NCBI GenBank assembly: GCA_965371445.1
Contig: CBDUYN010000058.1
Span: 1 to 51,664, forward strand
Direction of reading: 5' to 3'
Length of the DNA stretch: 51,664 bases
From: DASWIG01 sp965371445
Lineage (GTDB): Bacteria; Acidobacteriota; Thermoanaerobaculia; Multivoradales; J023
Shown here: one piece after another, positions 29,478-38,473 of the stretch
Numbering within the stretch: position 1 is the stretch's first letter
How the letters are laid out: every line of letters starts with the position of its first letter
Notes under the pieces: generated by a model
Databases searched by the model: none
What the model saw: only the letters and a program-made list of their open reading frames with translations
What the model was told of the DNA's origin: nothing
Position numbers and translations under genes: made by a program

Positions 29478-30499
29478 GAAGAGCCGTTGCCGCCCTTGAA
29501 CGGCCACCAGTCCGACTGGAGCCACTTCTTGCGGCGATCCTGCTGGATCTCCTCGCGGCCAACGGCCCGTCCTTCGAGGATGTCGATGATCTCCTTGGCG
29601 CTGCCGAGCCGGTTCTTGGGGTCGCGCTCCAGGCAGCTCATGATCAGGTCGTCCCACATGTCGTCGAGGTCCGGCATGTAGCGGCGCGGGGGGATGGGCT
29701 CTTCCTGGACGCGCATGAAGACCACCTGGATCGCCGTGTCACCTTCAAAAGGGAACTTGCCGGTGATCATCTCGTAGATCACGAGGCCGAGGGTGTAGAT
29801 GTCGCTGGCCGGGAGGGCCTCCTCGAGCTCCAGCTGCTCGGGGGCCATGTAGGTGGGCGTCCCCACGATGACGTCGGTGGCGGTGAACGACTCCTCCTGG
29901 TCGCCTTTGCTGGGCCGGGCCACCCCGAAGTCCATCAAGATGACTCGGTGGCCGCCGTCGGTGTCGCTCTTGACCAGGAAGATGTTGTCGGGCTTCAAGT
30001 CCCGGTGCACGACGTCCGCCTTGTGGGCGGCGGCGAGCGCCCGGGCGACCTGGAGGACGATGCCGCGCGCTTGCTCGGTCGTCACCAGCCGGCCTTGCGC
30101 CAGGCGGTCGGCCAGCGTTTCCCCTTCCAGGTACTCCATGACCATGCAGGGTGAAGAGATGCCCTTCACGCCGGCCGGCAGGACCTCCGATTCCATCGGC
30201 GCCAGCTCGAAAACGTCGTAGATCGCCAGGACGTTCGGGTGCGAGATCCGTTGCGAGAGCTCAATCTCGCGGCGGAAGCGGGCGACGACTTTTTGGCTTC
30301 CCAGAAGCTTCGCCAGGACGATCTTGATCGCCACCTGGAGATTTTCCTCGGTGTCCTCGGCCTCGTAGACCTCGCCCATCCCCCCGCGGCCGATCAGCCG
30401 GACGACCCGGTAGCGGCCGCGCAGAACGTCGCCCGGCTTGAGCCGGTCAGCGACCGGCTTCTTGCTTCTCGAACGGCTTCTGAGCGGCGAATTGATCAA
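29474..30499 (-). CDS. Soluble serine/threonine protein kinase (PknB-like)
   Basis: Eukaryotic-type kinase of 341 residues. Visible: glycine loop GRGGMGEVYEAED (~38-50), VAIK lysine, catalytic HRDLKPDN, DFGVARP, and the APE-like MAPEQLE. The basic N-terminal tail (RSRSRSKK) and a C-terminal tail without a membrane helix suggest a cytosolic kinase, unlike the membrane PASTA or TPR kinases common in this group. The start is a TTG with only weak AGGAT upstream. Partners unknown. It is convergent with the TonB receptor. Confidence 0.88.
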   Translation of the reverse strand: MINSPLRSRSRSKKPVADRLKPGDVLRGRYRVVRLIGRGGMGEVYEAEDTEENLQVAIKIVLAKLLGSQKVVARFRREIELSQRISHPNVLAIYDVFELAPMESEVLPAGVKGISSPCMVMEYLEGETLADRLAQGRLVTTEQARGIVLQVARALAAAHKADVVHRDLKPDNIFLVKSDTDGGHRVILMDFGVARPSKGDQEESFTATDVIVGTPTYMAPEQLELEEALPASDIYTLGLVIYEMITGKFPFEGDTAIQVVFMRVQEEPIPPRRYMPDLDDMWDDLIMSCLERDPKNRLGSAKEIIDILEGRAVGREEIQQDRRKKWLQSDWWPFKGGNGSS

Positions 30500-30573
30500 A
30501 TGGATCCTCGCAGGGGAGGCGTTGGCTCGCGGAGCTGTCCAGGCGGTGGTGCCGTCCCCGGCAGCAGGCCACC

Positions 30574-31725
30574 TCAGTCCGTGTTCTTCTCGTCGGCCTT
30601 CGACACCGTCTTGGGTGCAGGTTGCGGCGTGCTCAGGCGGACACGTGCCTTGTCGAACTGCTGATCGCGCAGGTAGAGGTACATGACCGCCATCGAGTCC
30701 TGGTCCTCCTGGGTGGTGTTGTTATAAAGGCTCTCGATCTCGTATTCATGTCCCCGGTAAAGAGGCAGCCCTTCGACACTCTCGAAGTATTCGACTTTAC
30801 GAAGCCCGATCTTGTCGTCGAAATTGCGGGCCTTCGACTTGAAGACGGTCTCGCCCGTCGTACGGTCGCGCAGCTCCAGAGATTCGGCGAAGGGGTGAAG
30901 ATGGACCGCGATGTAGTGGACCGTCGTGTCGTAGGGCAGCATCATGAGGTGGGTGACGAGGGTGGTGTTGACCTGGCGCCCGGGCGGGACGACCCAATGG
31001 CCGGTGAAGGTGTGGCCCAGCGGGTCCTTGTAGGTGTGGCCGGCCGCGTTTTGCCCCGGCAGGCATCCGGAGCCATGCAGCTGCTCGTCGGGTGTGGAGA
31101 CGCCGTAGTGGGTGCTTCCTTCCGCAAGGGAAGCCAGAGCGTAGGCCCCGACCGGGAAAAGCGCCTTCATCGGCCGTTCGGTGTCGACGTCGCGCACGTA
31201 CTCGACCGACACCTTGTGGCGCACTTGGAAGCTCTGCTCGGCGGCGTTCAAGTTGAGCACCTGGGTGGTGAGCCTGAACGACTCGGTGGAGAGCACCGGG
31301 ATGCCGAACCCGGGAGGGAAGGCGACTTCGAACTGGCCCTGGGAAAGGGTGAAGAGCCGCGGGCTGAAGCCCCTGGAAGGGCCGACCGCCCGGTGATGGG
31401 CGCCCGTGTCGACGTCGAGGTTCGAGTGGCACATGAGCTCCTGGGCCATCGGCGAGGAGCCGTCGGCGCCGACCATCACCGCCTTGTAGGCGGTGACCCA
31501 GAGGAGCTCCTCCGTCGTCTCGGAATCGCCGAGGCGAATCTGGCTCTGGCTCTGGGGACCCTTCATCGAGCGGTAGAGCTGGTCGACCTCGTAGACGTCG
31601 GAGAGGAAGGTCTCGGTGTGGGAGGGCGGTTGCGCCTCGGTGGCGCGGGAGCCCTCCTCGGCCCAGGCCAGATCGGCCGTCGCCACGGCGAGGAGCAGGG
31701 TCATGGTGAACGTGCGCGAGCTCAT
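30574..31725 (-). CDS. Secreted protein of unknown function
   Basis: 383 residues from the ATG at 31725, chosen because AGGAGG lies 10 nt upstream; a longer reading from 31803 is not supported. The N-terminus (MSSRTFTMTLLLAVATADLAWA) is a clear signal peptide with AWA before EE. The mature part has conserved-looking His/Cys segments: MCHSNLDVDTGAHH, VVPPGRQVNTTLVTHLMML, and VHYIAVHLHPFAESLELRD. The pattern of clustered histidines suggests a metal-binding beta-sandwich (possibly copper monooxygenase-like), but I do not recognise the family. It lies upstream of the kinase on the same strand with a 74-bp gap. Confidence 0.7.
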   Translation of the reverse strand: MSSRTFTMTLLLAVATADLAWAEEGSRATEAQPPSHTETFLSDVYEVDQLYRSMKGPQSQSQIRLGDSETTEELLWVTAYKAVMVGADGSSPMAQELMCHSNLDVDTGAHHRAVGPSRGFSPRLFTLSQGQFEVAFPPGFGIPVLSTESFRLTTQVLNLNAAEQSFQVRHKVSVEYVRDVDTERPMKALFPVGAYALASLAEGSTHYGVSTPDEQLHGSGCLPGQNAAGHTYKDPLGHTFTGHWVVPPGRQVNTTLVTHLMMLPYDTTVHYIAVHLHPFAESLELRDRTTGETVFKSKARNFDDKIGLRKVEYFESVEGLPLYRGHEYEIESLYNNTTQEDQDSMAVMYLYLRDQQFDKARVRLSTPQPAPKTVSKADEKNTD

Positions 31726-31899
31726 GGGGAGTGTCCTCCTGTCGGTTCCGAGAGCCTTCCCATCCCTGGGTTCCGCGAGCCGGAGGCCCGCGTGCCTGGA
31801 CATTCTAAGGCAAAAACCGACCGTTCAGTCGAGACGTGGAGGAAAAAGGCGCCCACGGCGCCCTGGCTCGCGTAGAATGGCGAAGAGGTCCATGCGCTG

Positions 31900-32814
31900 A
31901 TGTTTTTCTCACGACGCCTGCTTTCGACGTTCCTGCTCGTCTCCCTGACGGGGTGTTTGGCCTGCTCGGTCAAGCCCCGGCAGGGATCGGAGGCCGGCGT
32001 GACGCCCGGCGCGGAGGAGCCGCAGGCCCCTTCCGGGTCGGAGCTCCGGAACGCGGAGCTGGTGACCGTAGGCTGGGACGGTCTTTCCGGATCGCCGGTG
32101 GTCTTGCTGCGCGAGGCGTCGACGGGCCAGGTGCTGCCGATCTGGATCGGCCTCGCCGAGGCGCGCTCCATCAGCCTGGAGCTCCACGGCGTCGAGCCGC
32201 TGCGGCCGATGACCCACGATCTCATGACCAACCTCCTGGGCGCGCTCGACGCCACCCTGGAGGAGGTGGTGGTGACCGAGCTGCGCGACAACACCTACTA
32301 CGGCCTCCTGAAGCTGCGCCTTGCGGGCGAGGACGAGCCGCGTTGGATCGACACCCGGCCGAGCGACGGCCTGGCGTTGGCGCTGCGGACGGGAGCGGCG
32401 ATCAAGGTGGCGGCGAAGCTCCTCGAGGAGCAGGGCGACTTCCGGTTCCTGGCGCCCGAGACGAGCGACCAGGTCGTCAGGATCCTCGGGCTGACGGTGA
32501 CGGCGCTCGACGAATCGCAGCGCCGGGAGCACGGCCTGGGCGAGCGCGAGGGCCTCTTCGTCGCCGCGGCGGCGGGCGTGGCGGCCGAGCACGGCTTTGA
32601 GCGCGGCGACTTGATCGTCGAGGTCGCCGGCGAGTCGGTCCGGGAGCCGGTCGACCTGCTCGACGCGATCCGCTCCGCCCCGTCGACCGGGGTGCTCGTC
32701 CTCAAGCTCTGGCGCGGCGGCGAGGAGCTGGAGCTCGAGCTGCCGCTGTGGCTCGAGGCGCGGCCGCCTCGCAAAGGCGATACGATCGCCGCCGCCGAGG
32801 CGCGAGCCGCCTGA
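31900..32814 (+). CDS. Lipoprotein with bifunctional-nuclease (BFN/DUF151) and PDZ domains
   Basis: 304 residues. A lipoprotein signal ends at LTGC (Cys19). Residues ~50-175 match the BFN/DUF151 domain: VLPIWIGLAEARSISLELHG, RPMTHDLMTNLL, and WIDTRPSDGLALALR. Residues ~215-285 are a PDZ-like domain (GLFVAAAAGVAAEHGFERGDLIVEVAGESV). BFN proteins are usually cytosolic, so a lipid-anchored BFN-PDZ fusion is notable. Nuclease activity is known for some BFN proteins only; here it is not assumed. Confidence 0.8.
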   Translation: MFFSRRLLSTFLLVSLTGCLACSVKPRQGSEAGVTPGAEEPQAPSGSELRNAELVTVGWDGLSGSPVVLLREASTGQVLPIWIGLAEARSISLELHGVEPLRPMTHDLMTNLLGALDATLEEVVVTELRDNTYYGLLKLRLAGEDEPRWIDTRPSDGLALALRTGAAIKVAAKLLEEQGDFRFLAPETSDQVVRILGLTVTALDESQRREHGLGEREGLFVAAAAGVAAEHGFERGDLIVEVAGESVREPVDLLDAIRSAPSTGVLVLKLWRGGEELELELPLWLEARPPRKGDTIAAAEARAA

Positions 32815-32850
32815 ACCCCCTACCAAGGGCCCGACGCCTGGAGGTCTTTC

Positions 32851-34236
32851 GTGCCGAAGCCCAGTTCTCGAAACCTGCGCCGAAGCGCCTTCCTCGCTTC
32901 CTGGATCGCCGCCTATGGCCTCGCTGGCTGTAGCGACCCACCTCCTGGCGTCCCGGCGAGCGACTTCTACCTCGGCGGCATCCAGGTCAACGAGCCCGAT
33001 CTCGACGACTGGATCGACGCCCTGGCCCGCGAAGGCATGAACGCCGTCGAGGTGACCGACTACGCCCGCCAGGGCGATTGGGACACGGACAACCTCTGGT
33101 GGGACGACGGCACCGGCATCGTGCCCGAGATCCGGGCCGCCAAGCAGCGCGGCATGAAGGTCGTCCTGGTTCTGCGGGTCGCCCTGGATCACGCCTTCGA
33201 GCGCAACCGCTTCCTCTGGCACGGCATGATCCGGCCGAAAACCGACGCCCAGCTCAACCGCTGGTTCGAGCTCTACGGCGAGTTCGCGGCGCGTTGGGCC
33301 GAGATCGCCGAGAGCGAGGGCGTCGACGTCCTGATGATCGCGAGCGAGATGAACGCCCTGACCTCGACGGCGAGGATGGAGGAGGTCCCGAGCCTCGAGG
33401 ACTACTTCATGAGCGAGGAAAAGCAGGAGGAGCGCCGCGAGGAGCTCCTGCGCCACGAGGGGGTGATCGAGGACCGCCATCTCTGGATCCGCGACCGCGA
33501 GCACTACCAGGACCTCGGCGAGTACCTGGAGGCGCGGCTTTCGACCGAGGCGTCGTGGGCGGCGGAGGTGACCCTTTCCGGGGATCCCGAAGAGGCCGTA
33601 CGAAAGATCAACGCCCGCCGTGCCTGGCTGGAGGAGAAGTGGCGCCGGCTGATCTCGGAGCTCCGCGGGATCTACCACGGCCGGCTCGGCTACGCAGCCA
33701 ACTTCGACCAGTACCACGAGGTGACGTTCTGGGACGCGCTCGACCTGATGGGGATCAACGCCTACTTCCCGCTGCGCCACGAGCTCGTCGAGACGAAAGA
33801 CGCCGAGGAGCTCTATCCGGTGTTGAAGGCCGGGTGGTCGGCGGTGCTCGGCGACATCCGGGACTTCCGCCGCGGCCAGGGTCTTCATGGCCGTTCGCTC
33901 CTTTTCACCGAGCTCGGCTACACGGCGCGGCGCAACTCGACGCTCGAGCCCTGGGCCGACACGGGGTTTTCGATCGTCAAGACGCCGGCAGGCGAAGAGC
34001 GGCTCCTCGTCTGGCAGGACCAGGAGCCGGACTTCAAGGAAAGGGCGCTGGCGGTCCGGGCGCTCTACGAGGCGCACCGCGAGCTTGCCGAGCCGATGCT
34101 CGGAGGGATTCTTTACTGGAAGCTCTCGACCGTCGAGAGTCACAAGGAGATCGAGGCGTTCCTGCTCTCGATCGGCGGTCCCTCGGAGGATCCCCTGGCG
34201 GAGGAGCTGCGCCGTTTTCTGGAGTCTGGGGAGTGA
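32851..34236 (+). CDS. GH113-like glycoside hydrolase lipoprotein
   Basis: 461 residues. A lipobox LAGC (Cys27) predicts a lipid anchor. The rest reads as a TIM-barrel hydrolase like GH113 beta-mannanases: strand IQVNEPDLDDWIDALAREG at the start, acid/base candidate Glu166 in IASEMNAL, and nucleophile candidate Glu354 in LLFTELGYT. A charged helical insert (~170-265, EEKQEERREEL) is longer than usual. The GTG start has GGAGG 6 nt upstream. Substrate is inferred only from family resemblance. Confidence 0.7.
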   Translation: MPKPSSRNLRRSAFLASWIAAYGLAGCSDPPPGVPASDFYLGGIQVNEPDLDDWIDALAREGMNAVEVTDYARQGDWDTDNLWWDDGTGIVPEIRAAKQRGMKVVLVLRVALDHAFERNRFLWHGMIRPKTDAQLNRWFELYGEFAARWAEIAESEGVDVLMIASEMNALTSTARMEEVPSLEDYFMSEEKQEERREELLRHEGVIEDRHLWIRDREHYQDLGEYLEARLSTEASWAAEVTLSGDPEEAVRKINARRAWLEEKWRRLISELRGIYHGRLGYAANFDQYHEVTFWDALDLMGINAYFPLRHELVETKDAEELYPVLKAGWSAVLGDIRDFRRGQGLHGRSLLFTELGYTARRNSTLEPWADTGFSIVKTPAGEERLLVWQDQEPDFKERALAVRALYEAHRELAEPMLGGILYWKLSTVESHKEIEAFLLSIGGPSEDPLAEELRRFLESGE

Positions 34237-34255
34237 GTGAGGTAGAATCGCCGTA

Positions 34256-35365
34256 ATGGAATTCTCCGGCCGCCTGGTTTCCTTTCCGATCGCGGAGCTC
34301 CTCCAGTGGGCTCACACCGATCGCCGGACGGGTGCGCTCGTCATCCGCCGGACGAGCCGCGAGAAGCGGATCTATTTCGACCAGGGCCGCATCGTCGCCT
34401 GCCTGACCGACCAGTCCTCGGAGTACTACGGGCAGTTCCTGCTCTTGAACGGCTACATCGACGAGGTGACGCTCGTCGCCTGCATCGACCAGTGCCGCGA
34501 CGACAAGGTCCGCTTGGGCAAGGTCCTCGAAGAGCAGGGGGTGCTCTCCCGGAAAGAGGTCGAGCGGACGCTCTGCCAGCACATCGAGGACCTGATCCTC
34601 GACATCTTCCTGTGGCATCGCGGGGTCTTTTTCTTCACCGTCGAGAAGCCTCCGGCCGAAGAGATCCTCGCCGAGCCTGTCGACACCCTGGGCATGGCGC
34701 TCGAGGGCTCGCGCTGGAGCGACGAGAACGCGCGGATCCGCCAGGTCTTCGAGCACGACAACGTCATCCTCGACCGGGTCAAGGGCCACGTCCCCGACGT
34801 CCTCGAAGCGCGCCAGCGCCGGATCGTCCGCGAGACCGACGGCACACGCACCCTCGCCGAGCTCTACCAGCGGGTCAGCGGGTCCTACTTCCGCTTTCTG
34901 GAGGCCGTTTACGATCTCCACGAGAAAAGAGTGCTCCAGATCGTCGACGTCCTCCAGGACGGAGGAATGTCGACGATCGAGATGCCGCTCCACGACGTCC
35001 TTCTGGAGCAGGCCGCCTCCGAGTCGGCCCAGACGGTCCGCCGTTACTTCTCGAGCCCGATCGGAGTCTTCCAGCGTTTCGTCCCCGTATGGACACGGCC
35101 GCCGAGCACCGAAGAATGGGAGCGCATCCCGGAGATGGTACGCGCTTTCTACCTCAACTTCGACGGCAAGAACCGCCTGGCGGAGATCTTCTCCGAGGAC
35201 GAGGAAGACTGGGACCAGGAGACCGAGCTCCTGATGCTCCAGGTCGGCAAGGAAGCGGTGGCGCTCCTGCCGGCACCGCTTGAAGAGCTCCGCGAGCAGA
35301 ACGAACGACAGGACACCACGGACGGCGGGCCGGACTGGGTCACCCTCTTCGGCAAGAAGCCGTGA
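34256..35365 (+). CDS. PATAN / DUF4388 domain protein
   Basis: 369 residues, soluble. The N-terminal ~1-105 matches DUF4388/PATAN (FSGRLVSFPIAELLQWAHTDRRTGALVI...RIYFDQGRIVACLTD). A helical region follows, then a second repeat-like segment (~185-330). PATAN domains occur in response regulators and adaptor proteins that act with gliding or signalling systems, so an adaptor role is likely. No output or receiver domain is present here. It starts 19 bp after the preceding stop and could be in the same transcript. Confidence 0.75.
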   Translation: MEFSGRLVSFPIAELLQWAHTDRRTGALVIRRTSREKRIYFDQGRIVACLTDQSSEYYGQFLLLNGYIDEVTLVACIDQCRDDKVRLGKVLEEQGVLSRKEVERTLCQHIEDLILDIFLWHRGVFFFTVEKPPAEEILAEPVDTLGMALEGSRWSDENARIRQVFEHDNVILDRVKGHVPDVLEARQRRIVRETDGTRTLAELYQRVSGSYFRFLEAVYDLHEKRVLQIVDVLQDGGMSTIEMPLHDVLLEQAASESAQTVRRYFSSPIGVFQRFVPVWTRPPSTEEWERIPEMVRAFYLNFDGKNRLAEIFSEDEEDWDQETELLMLQVGKEAVALLPAPLEELREQNERQDTTDGGPDWVTLFGKKP

Positions 35366-35382
35366 GCGGCGAAAGCGTACAG

Positions 35383-36204
35383 CTAGAGCGCCGCCCCCAG
35401 AGCCTCACAGGCCGCTGGCAACACCTCCTCGGACTTGGCCTGAAGCACCCGGATGCCCGGATAGGAGGGAGCGCGCGCGCCGCCCGGATCGATCGAGATC
35501 ATCGGCCGCCGGCGCGCCGTGGCGTACTGGAGGAATAGCTCTGTCACCCCGACCGAGAACGAGGTGCCGACAAAAAGCAGCGCGTCGAGCGTCACGGCCG
35601 CCTCCTGGACGCGGTCCCACTGGTAGTCCTCGTGCTCGCCGTAGTACTCGTCGAACCAAAGGACGTGCTGGCGCAAGACGTCGCCGCAGGCCGGACAATG
35701 CGGCAGCTTCTCCAGGGCCGGCGCGTCGAGGAACGGCCGAACGTCGAAGTCAGCCCGCGGTAGAGAGCCCCGCGGCGCACCGTTCACGCACCCGTCGCGG
35801 GGACAGCGGATGCGGTCCGCCGTGCCGTGGACCTTGACCATCTCCCGCGAGCCGGCGTCCTCGTGGAGCGTGTCGACGTTCTGGGTGATCAGCAGGAACC
35901 GGCCGCCCCGGCCGAGTTGCCAGCGCTCCAGCGCCGCCACGGTCCGGTGGGCGTCGTTGGGCTTGGCTTCGAGGACCGAGCTGAAGCGGGTGAGGTACCA
36001 TCGCCAGCTTTCTACCGGATCCTCGCGGAAGAAGCGGAAGGTCCCGAGCTCGGTGACGTCGCGTTTCCACACGGCGTCGGGATCGGTGCCGCGAAACGTC
36101 GGGATGCCGCTCGCCACGCTGATCCCGGCTCCCGTCACCACGACGAGAAAGCTGTCCTCAAGCGGTGAGAGCATCTCGGTCAAAGCGTCGACGTGGGATG
36201 ACAC
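35383..36204 (-). CDS. Sir2-family NAD-dependent deacylase (sirtuin)
   Basis: 273 residues. NAD-binding GAGIS (26-30) and GIPTFRG, TQNVDTLH, and catalytic His in VKVHGT are all present. Zinc-site cysteines appear as CPRDGC and CPACG. The C-terminal Rossmann part reads ALLFVGTSFSVG. The GTG start has AGGAG whose first bases are the stop codon of tyrA (9-nt gap), so it is the last gene of the amidase-actin-tyrA operon. It could deacylate proteins in that unit or act generally. It lacks the extra domains of immune SIR2 effectors, so a defence role is not indicated. Confidence 0.88.
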   Translation of the reverse strand: MSSHVDALTEMLSPLEDSFLVVVTGAGISVASGIPTFRGTDPDAVWKRDVTELGTFRFFREDPVESWRWYLTRFSSVLEAKPNDAHRTVAALERWQLGRGGRFLLITQNVDTLHEDAGSREMVKVHGTADRIRCPRDGCVNGAPRGSLPRADFDVRPFLDAPALEKLPHCPACGDVLRQHVLWFDEYYGEHEDYQWDRVQEAAVTLDALLFVGTSFSVGVTELFLQYATARRRPMISIDPGGARAPSYPGIRVLQAKSEEVLPAACEALGAAL

Positions 36205-36213
36205 GGCGTTCTC

Positions 36214-37323
36214 CTAACGCGAGCTCACGAAATGGCTGGCCTCGCCGAGGACGGCGCGGAAACGCTCTCGGTCCTCGCCCTGGACCGCGTCGACGAGGTC
36301 GGCGACCGCCTCGCGCACGGCCTTGTAGACCTCGCCGCGGTGCGGGTTGAGGCACTGGATGTCGAAGTAGAGGTCGGGATCCTCCTGGAGGACCGAGGTC
36401 GCCGTCGACAGCTGCCGGTCGTAGGTCGTCGAAGCGCAGGCCTGCAGCTCCTCGGCGCCGAGGCCCGAGCGCGTCAGCGCCAGGCCGAAGATCATGCCCG
36501 AGAGGTGGGCGAGGCCGAGGAGCCAGCCCATCAGGCGGTCGTGGTGGTCGAAGGGCACCGGCACGAGATGGGTGTTGGGGGTGCGCAGCCACTCCTCGAC
36601 GCGGACTTTCTCCGTCTGTGGGTCGTCCATGTAGGCGACGACGAAGGTCAACGTGTCGTAGCACGACTTGCCGGGACCGAACATCGGGTGGAGCGAGCAG
36701 ACCGTCAAGCCGGCCTCCTTGGCCCGGTCGATGGGGTCGCGCAGGTGTTCCTTGATCGAAGCGATCTCGATCACGAGCCCTTTCGGACGCCGCTTGGCGA
36801 TCTCGTCGAGGACCTCGGGGACGACGCCCAGGGGGACCGAGACGAGGATCGCCTCGTAGGGGTCGAAGTCCTCGATCTCGGAGATCTTGGCGAAGCGTCC
36901 GGAGGTTTTGGGGAGAGAGTCGAGCGCCGGGTCGACGATGTCGACGCGGTGGCCGAGGCGGCGGGCGAATCCCTGGAACCAGCCGCCCATGTTGCCGGCG
37001 CCGCCGACGAGCAGCATCCGGTTGCCGCTCGCCGCGTGGAGCTCGGCGCTGACCTGGTGCTGGCGCTCGATGGCGCCGCGCATGACGGCGCTGAAGATCG
37101 ACTCCATGACTTGCTCCGAGACGCCGCAGGCCTCGGCGTGGCGGCGGGCACGGCGCAGGACTCGGTCGTGGACCTCGGGGACCAGGATCGGCTGGCCGTC
37201 GTCGGCCTTCAGGTGCCCGACCTCGGCGGCGAGGTCCATGCGCCGGTGCAGGAGCTCCAGGAGCGCGCGGTCGACCTCGGCGATCGAGTCGCGCAGCTGG
37301 CTCAGCTTCTCGGCCTTGCTCAT
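36214..37323 (-). CDS. Chorismate mutase / prephenate dehydrogenase (T-protein, TyrA)
   Basis: Bifunctional enzyme converting chorismate to prephenate and on to 4-hydroxyphenylpyruvate for tyrosine. It has 369 residues, close to E. coli TyrA (373). The N-terminal ~1-90 is an AroQ mutase (LSQLRDSIAEVDRALLELLHRRMDLAAEV). NAD-binding GGAGNMGGWFQGF follows at ~105, then prephenate-site segments ASIKEHL and HPMFGPG. The ATG overlaps the stop of the actin gene by 4 nt; an open upstream extension in the same frame reads through that gene and is not real. Confidence 0.92.
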   Translation of the reverse strand: MSKAEKLSQLRDSIAEVDRALLELLHRRMDLAAEVGHLKADDGQPILVPEVHDRVLRRARRHAEACGVSEQVMESIFSAVMRGAIERQHQVSAELHAASGNRMLLVGGAGNMGGWFQGFARRLGHRVDIVDPALDSLPKTSGRFAKISEIEDFDPYEAILVSVPLGVVPEVLDEIAKRRPKGLVIEIASIKEHLRDPIDRAKEAGLTVCSLHPMFGPGKSCYDTLTFVVAYMDDPQTEKVRVEEWLRTPNTHLVPVPFDHHDRLMGWLLGLAHLSGMIFGLALTRSGLGAEELQACASTTYDRQLSTATSVLQEDPDLYFDIQCLNPHRGEVYKAVREAVADLVDAVQGEDRERFRAVLGEASHFVSSR

Positions 37324-38468
37324 CCGCTCAGCTTTTCCCAGTCGGATTCCGTGGCGTCCAAAGCGATGGCGAGACATCCGTCGGAGCCGTCGTAGACCGG
37401 GTCTTTGACGTTGTGGATCTTTCCGCCGCCCATGGTGCGCAAGGCCTTCTGGAGCTCCGCCCTCAAACCCGAGATGAGCGAGCTGCCACCCGAGAGGATG
37501 ACGTTCGAGCGGACCTTTTCCTGGAACTCCGGATCGATCCGGGGCAAGAGATCGAGGATCGTCTCGGCGATGGGCTCGATGACCGATTCGCAGGCGAGGC
37601 GCATCGGCTCGGTGATGTCGATCCGGGTCGGCCGGCCGTCGATCGGCACCGTGACCTCCACCTTCTGCTGCGGGGATCCCACGAAGCCGAAAGCTTCCTT
37701 CCAGGCGCGCACCATGTAGACGGTGAACTGGGCGTTCGGGTAGCGCTCCGAGACGAGCTTGACGAGCATCTCGTCGATCGAGTCGCCGGCCCAGATCAAG
37801 GTACGCTGGTCCTCGTCGGTGGGAAAGCGTCCGCGCATGACGCAGAAGTCCGTGGTGCCGGCACCGATGTCGATGACCATGCTGTGGAGCAGCGCATCGA
37901 GGCCGTAGGCGACGGCGAAGGGCTCGGAGACGATCATGAGCGCGTCGACGGCGCCGGCGAGCGCCGTTCGCAGCTGCTGCTTGTTGACCCGCATGGCCTC
38001 CGCCGGGACCCCCATCACCGCCCGGACCTGGACGTCGTTGCCGCGCACCGCGCCGGCGAGGCGCAGGAGATGCCCGAGAAGCTCCCGGACCGCCAGGATG
38101 TCTTTCTCCGAGCCCTCCTTGATCATCCCTCGCTCCAGGGGACGGTGCAGGTCGAGCATGGTGCGGTTCTCGACCGCGGGCGTGCCGACGAGCACGTTTT
38201 TCTTGAGGACTTTCTTGGCCACCATGTCGATCGGCCAGCCGACGTAGCTTTCGACCAGGTGGCGCTGGCCGTTCGACGCCGAGACGGAGCTGCGGGAGGT
38301 CCCCAGGTCGATGCCCACGTTCAAGATCTCGCCGCCGTCTCGCTGCGGCTGCGGGGGACGTGGCCCGGGCAGATCCTCGGAGGGACGGGGCTCGGGCGTT
38401 TTCTCGGGCGTTTTCTCGGGCGTTTTCTCGGGCGTTTTCTCGGGCGGGGTCTCGTCGTTCTCGCTCAT
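37320..38468 (-). CDS. MamK-family actin-like ATPase
   Basis: 382 residues of the bacterial actin superfamily. Phosphate-1 GIDLGTSRSSV at 52-62, phosphate-2 VIDIGAGTTDFCVM, and adenosine motif ILSGGSSLISGL are clear. The match is to MamK rather than MreB: VGWPIDMV after strand 2, VSEPFAVAYGLD, a DE-Q-TL segment, KEAFGFVG, and DPVYDG near the end. The N-terminal ~45 residues are a Pro/Glu/Lys/Thr tail with four PEKT repeats. MamK filaments position magnetosomes, but no other mam gene is present. It sits 5 nt after an amidase gene and overlaps tyrA. Role here is unknown; cell-envelope or organelle positioning is plausible. Confidence 0.82.
   Translation of the reverse strand: MSENDETPPEKTPEKTPEKTPEKTPEPRPSEDLPGPRPPQPQRDGGEILNVGIDLGTSRSSVSASNGQRHLVESYVGWPIDMVAKKVLKKNVLVGTPAVENRTMLDLHRPLERGMIKEGSEKDILAVRELLGHLLRLAGAVRGNDVQVRAVMGVPAEAMRVNKQQLRTALAGAVDALMIVSEPFAVAYGLDALLHSMVIDIGAGTTDFCVMRGRFPTDEDQRTLIWAGDSIDEMLVKLVSERYPNAQFTVYMVRAWKEAFGFVGSPQQKVEVTVPIDGRPTRIDITEPMRLACESVIEPIAETILDLLPRIDPEFQEKVRSNVILSGGSSLISGLRAELQKALRTMGGGKIHNVKDPVYDGSDGCLAIALDATESDWEKLSG
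38391..38450 (-). repeat. 12-bp tandem repeats coding PEKT
   Basis: Four perfect copies of CTCGGGCGTTTT (38391-38438) and one variant (38439-38450). On the minus strand they code Pro-Glu-Lys-Thr units in the disordered N-terminal tail of the MamK-like protein. Length changes would stay in frame. Confidence 0.9.
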
Positions 38469-38473
38469 CCGTC

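Noticed and set aside
35383..36204. SIR2 immune effector
   Set aside because: It is a normal-length sirtuin with zinc cysteines in a metabolic operon, without any effector-fused domain.
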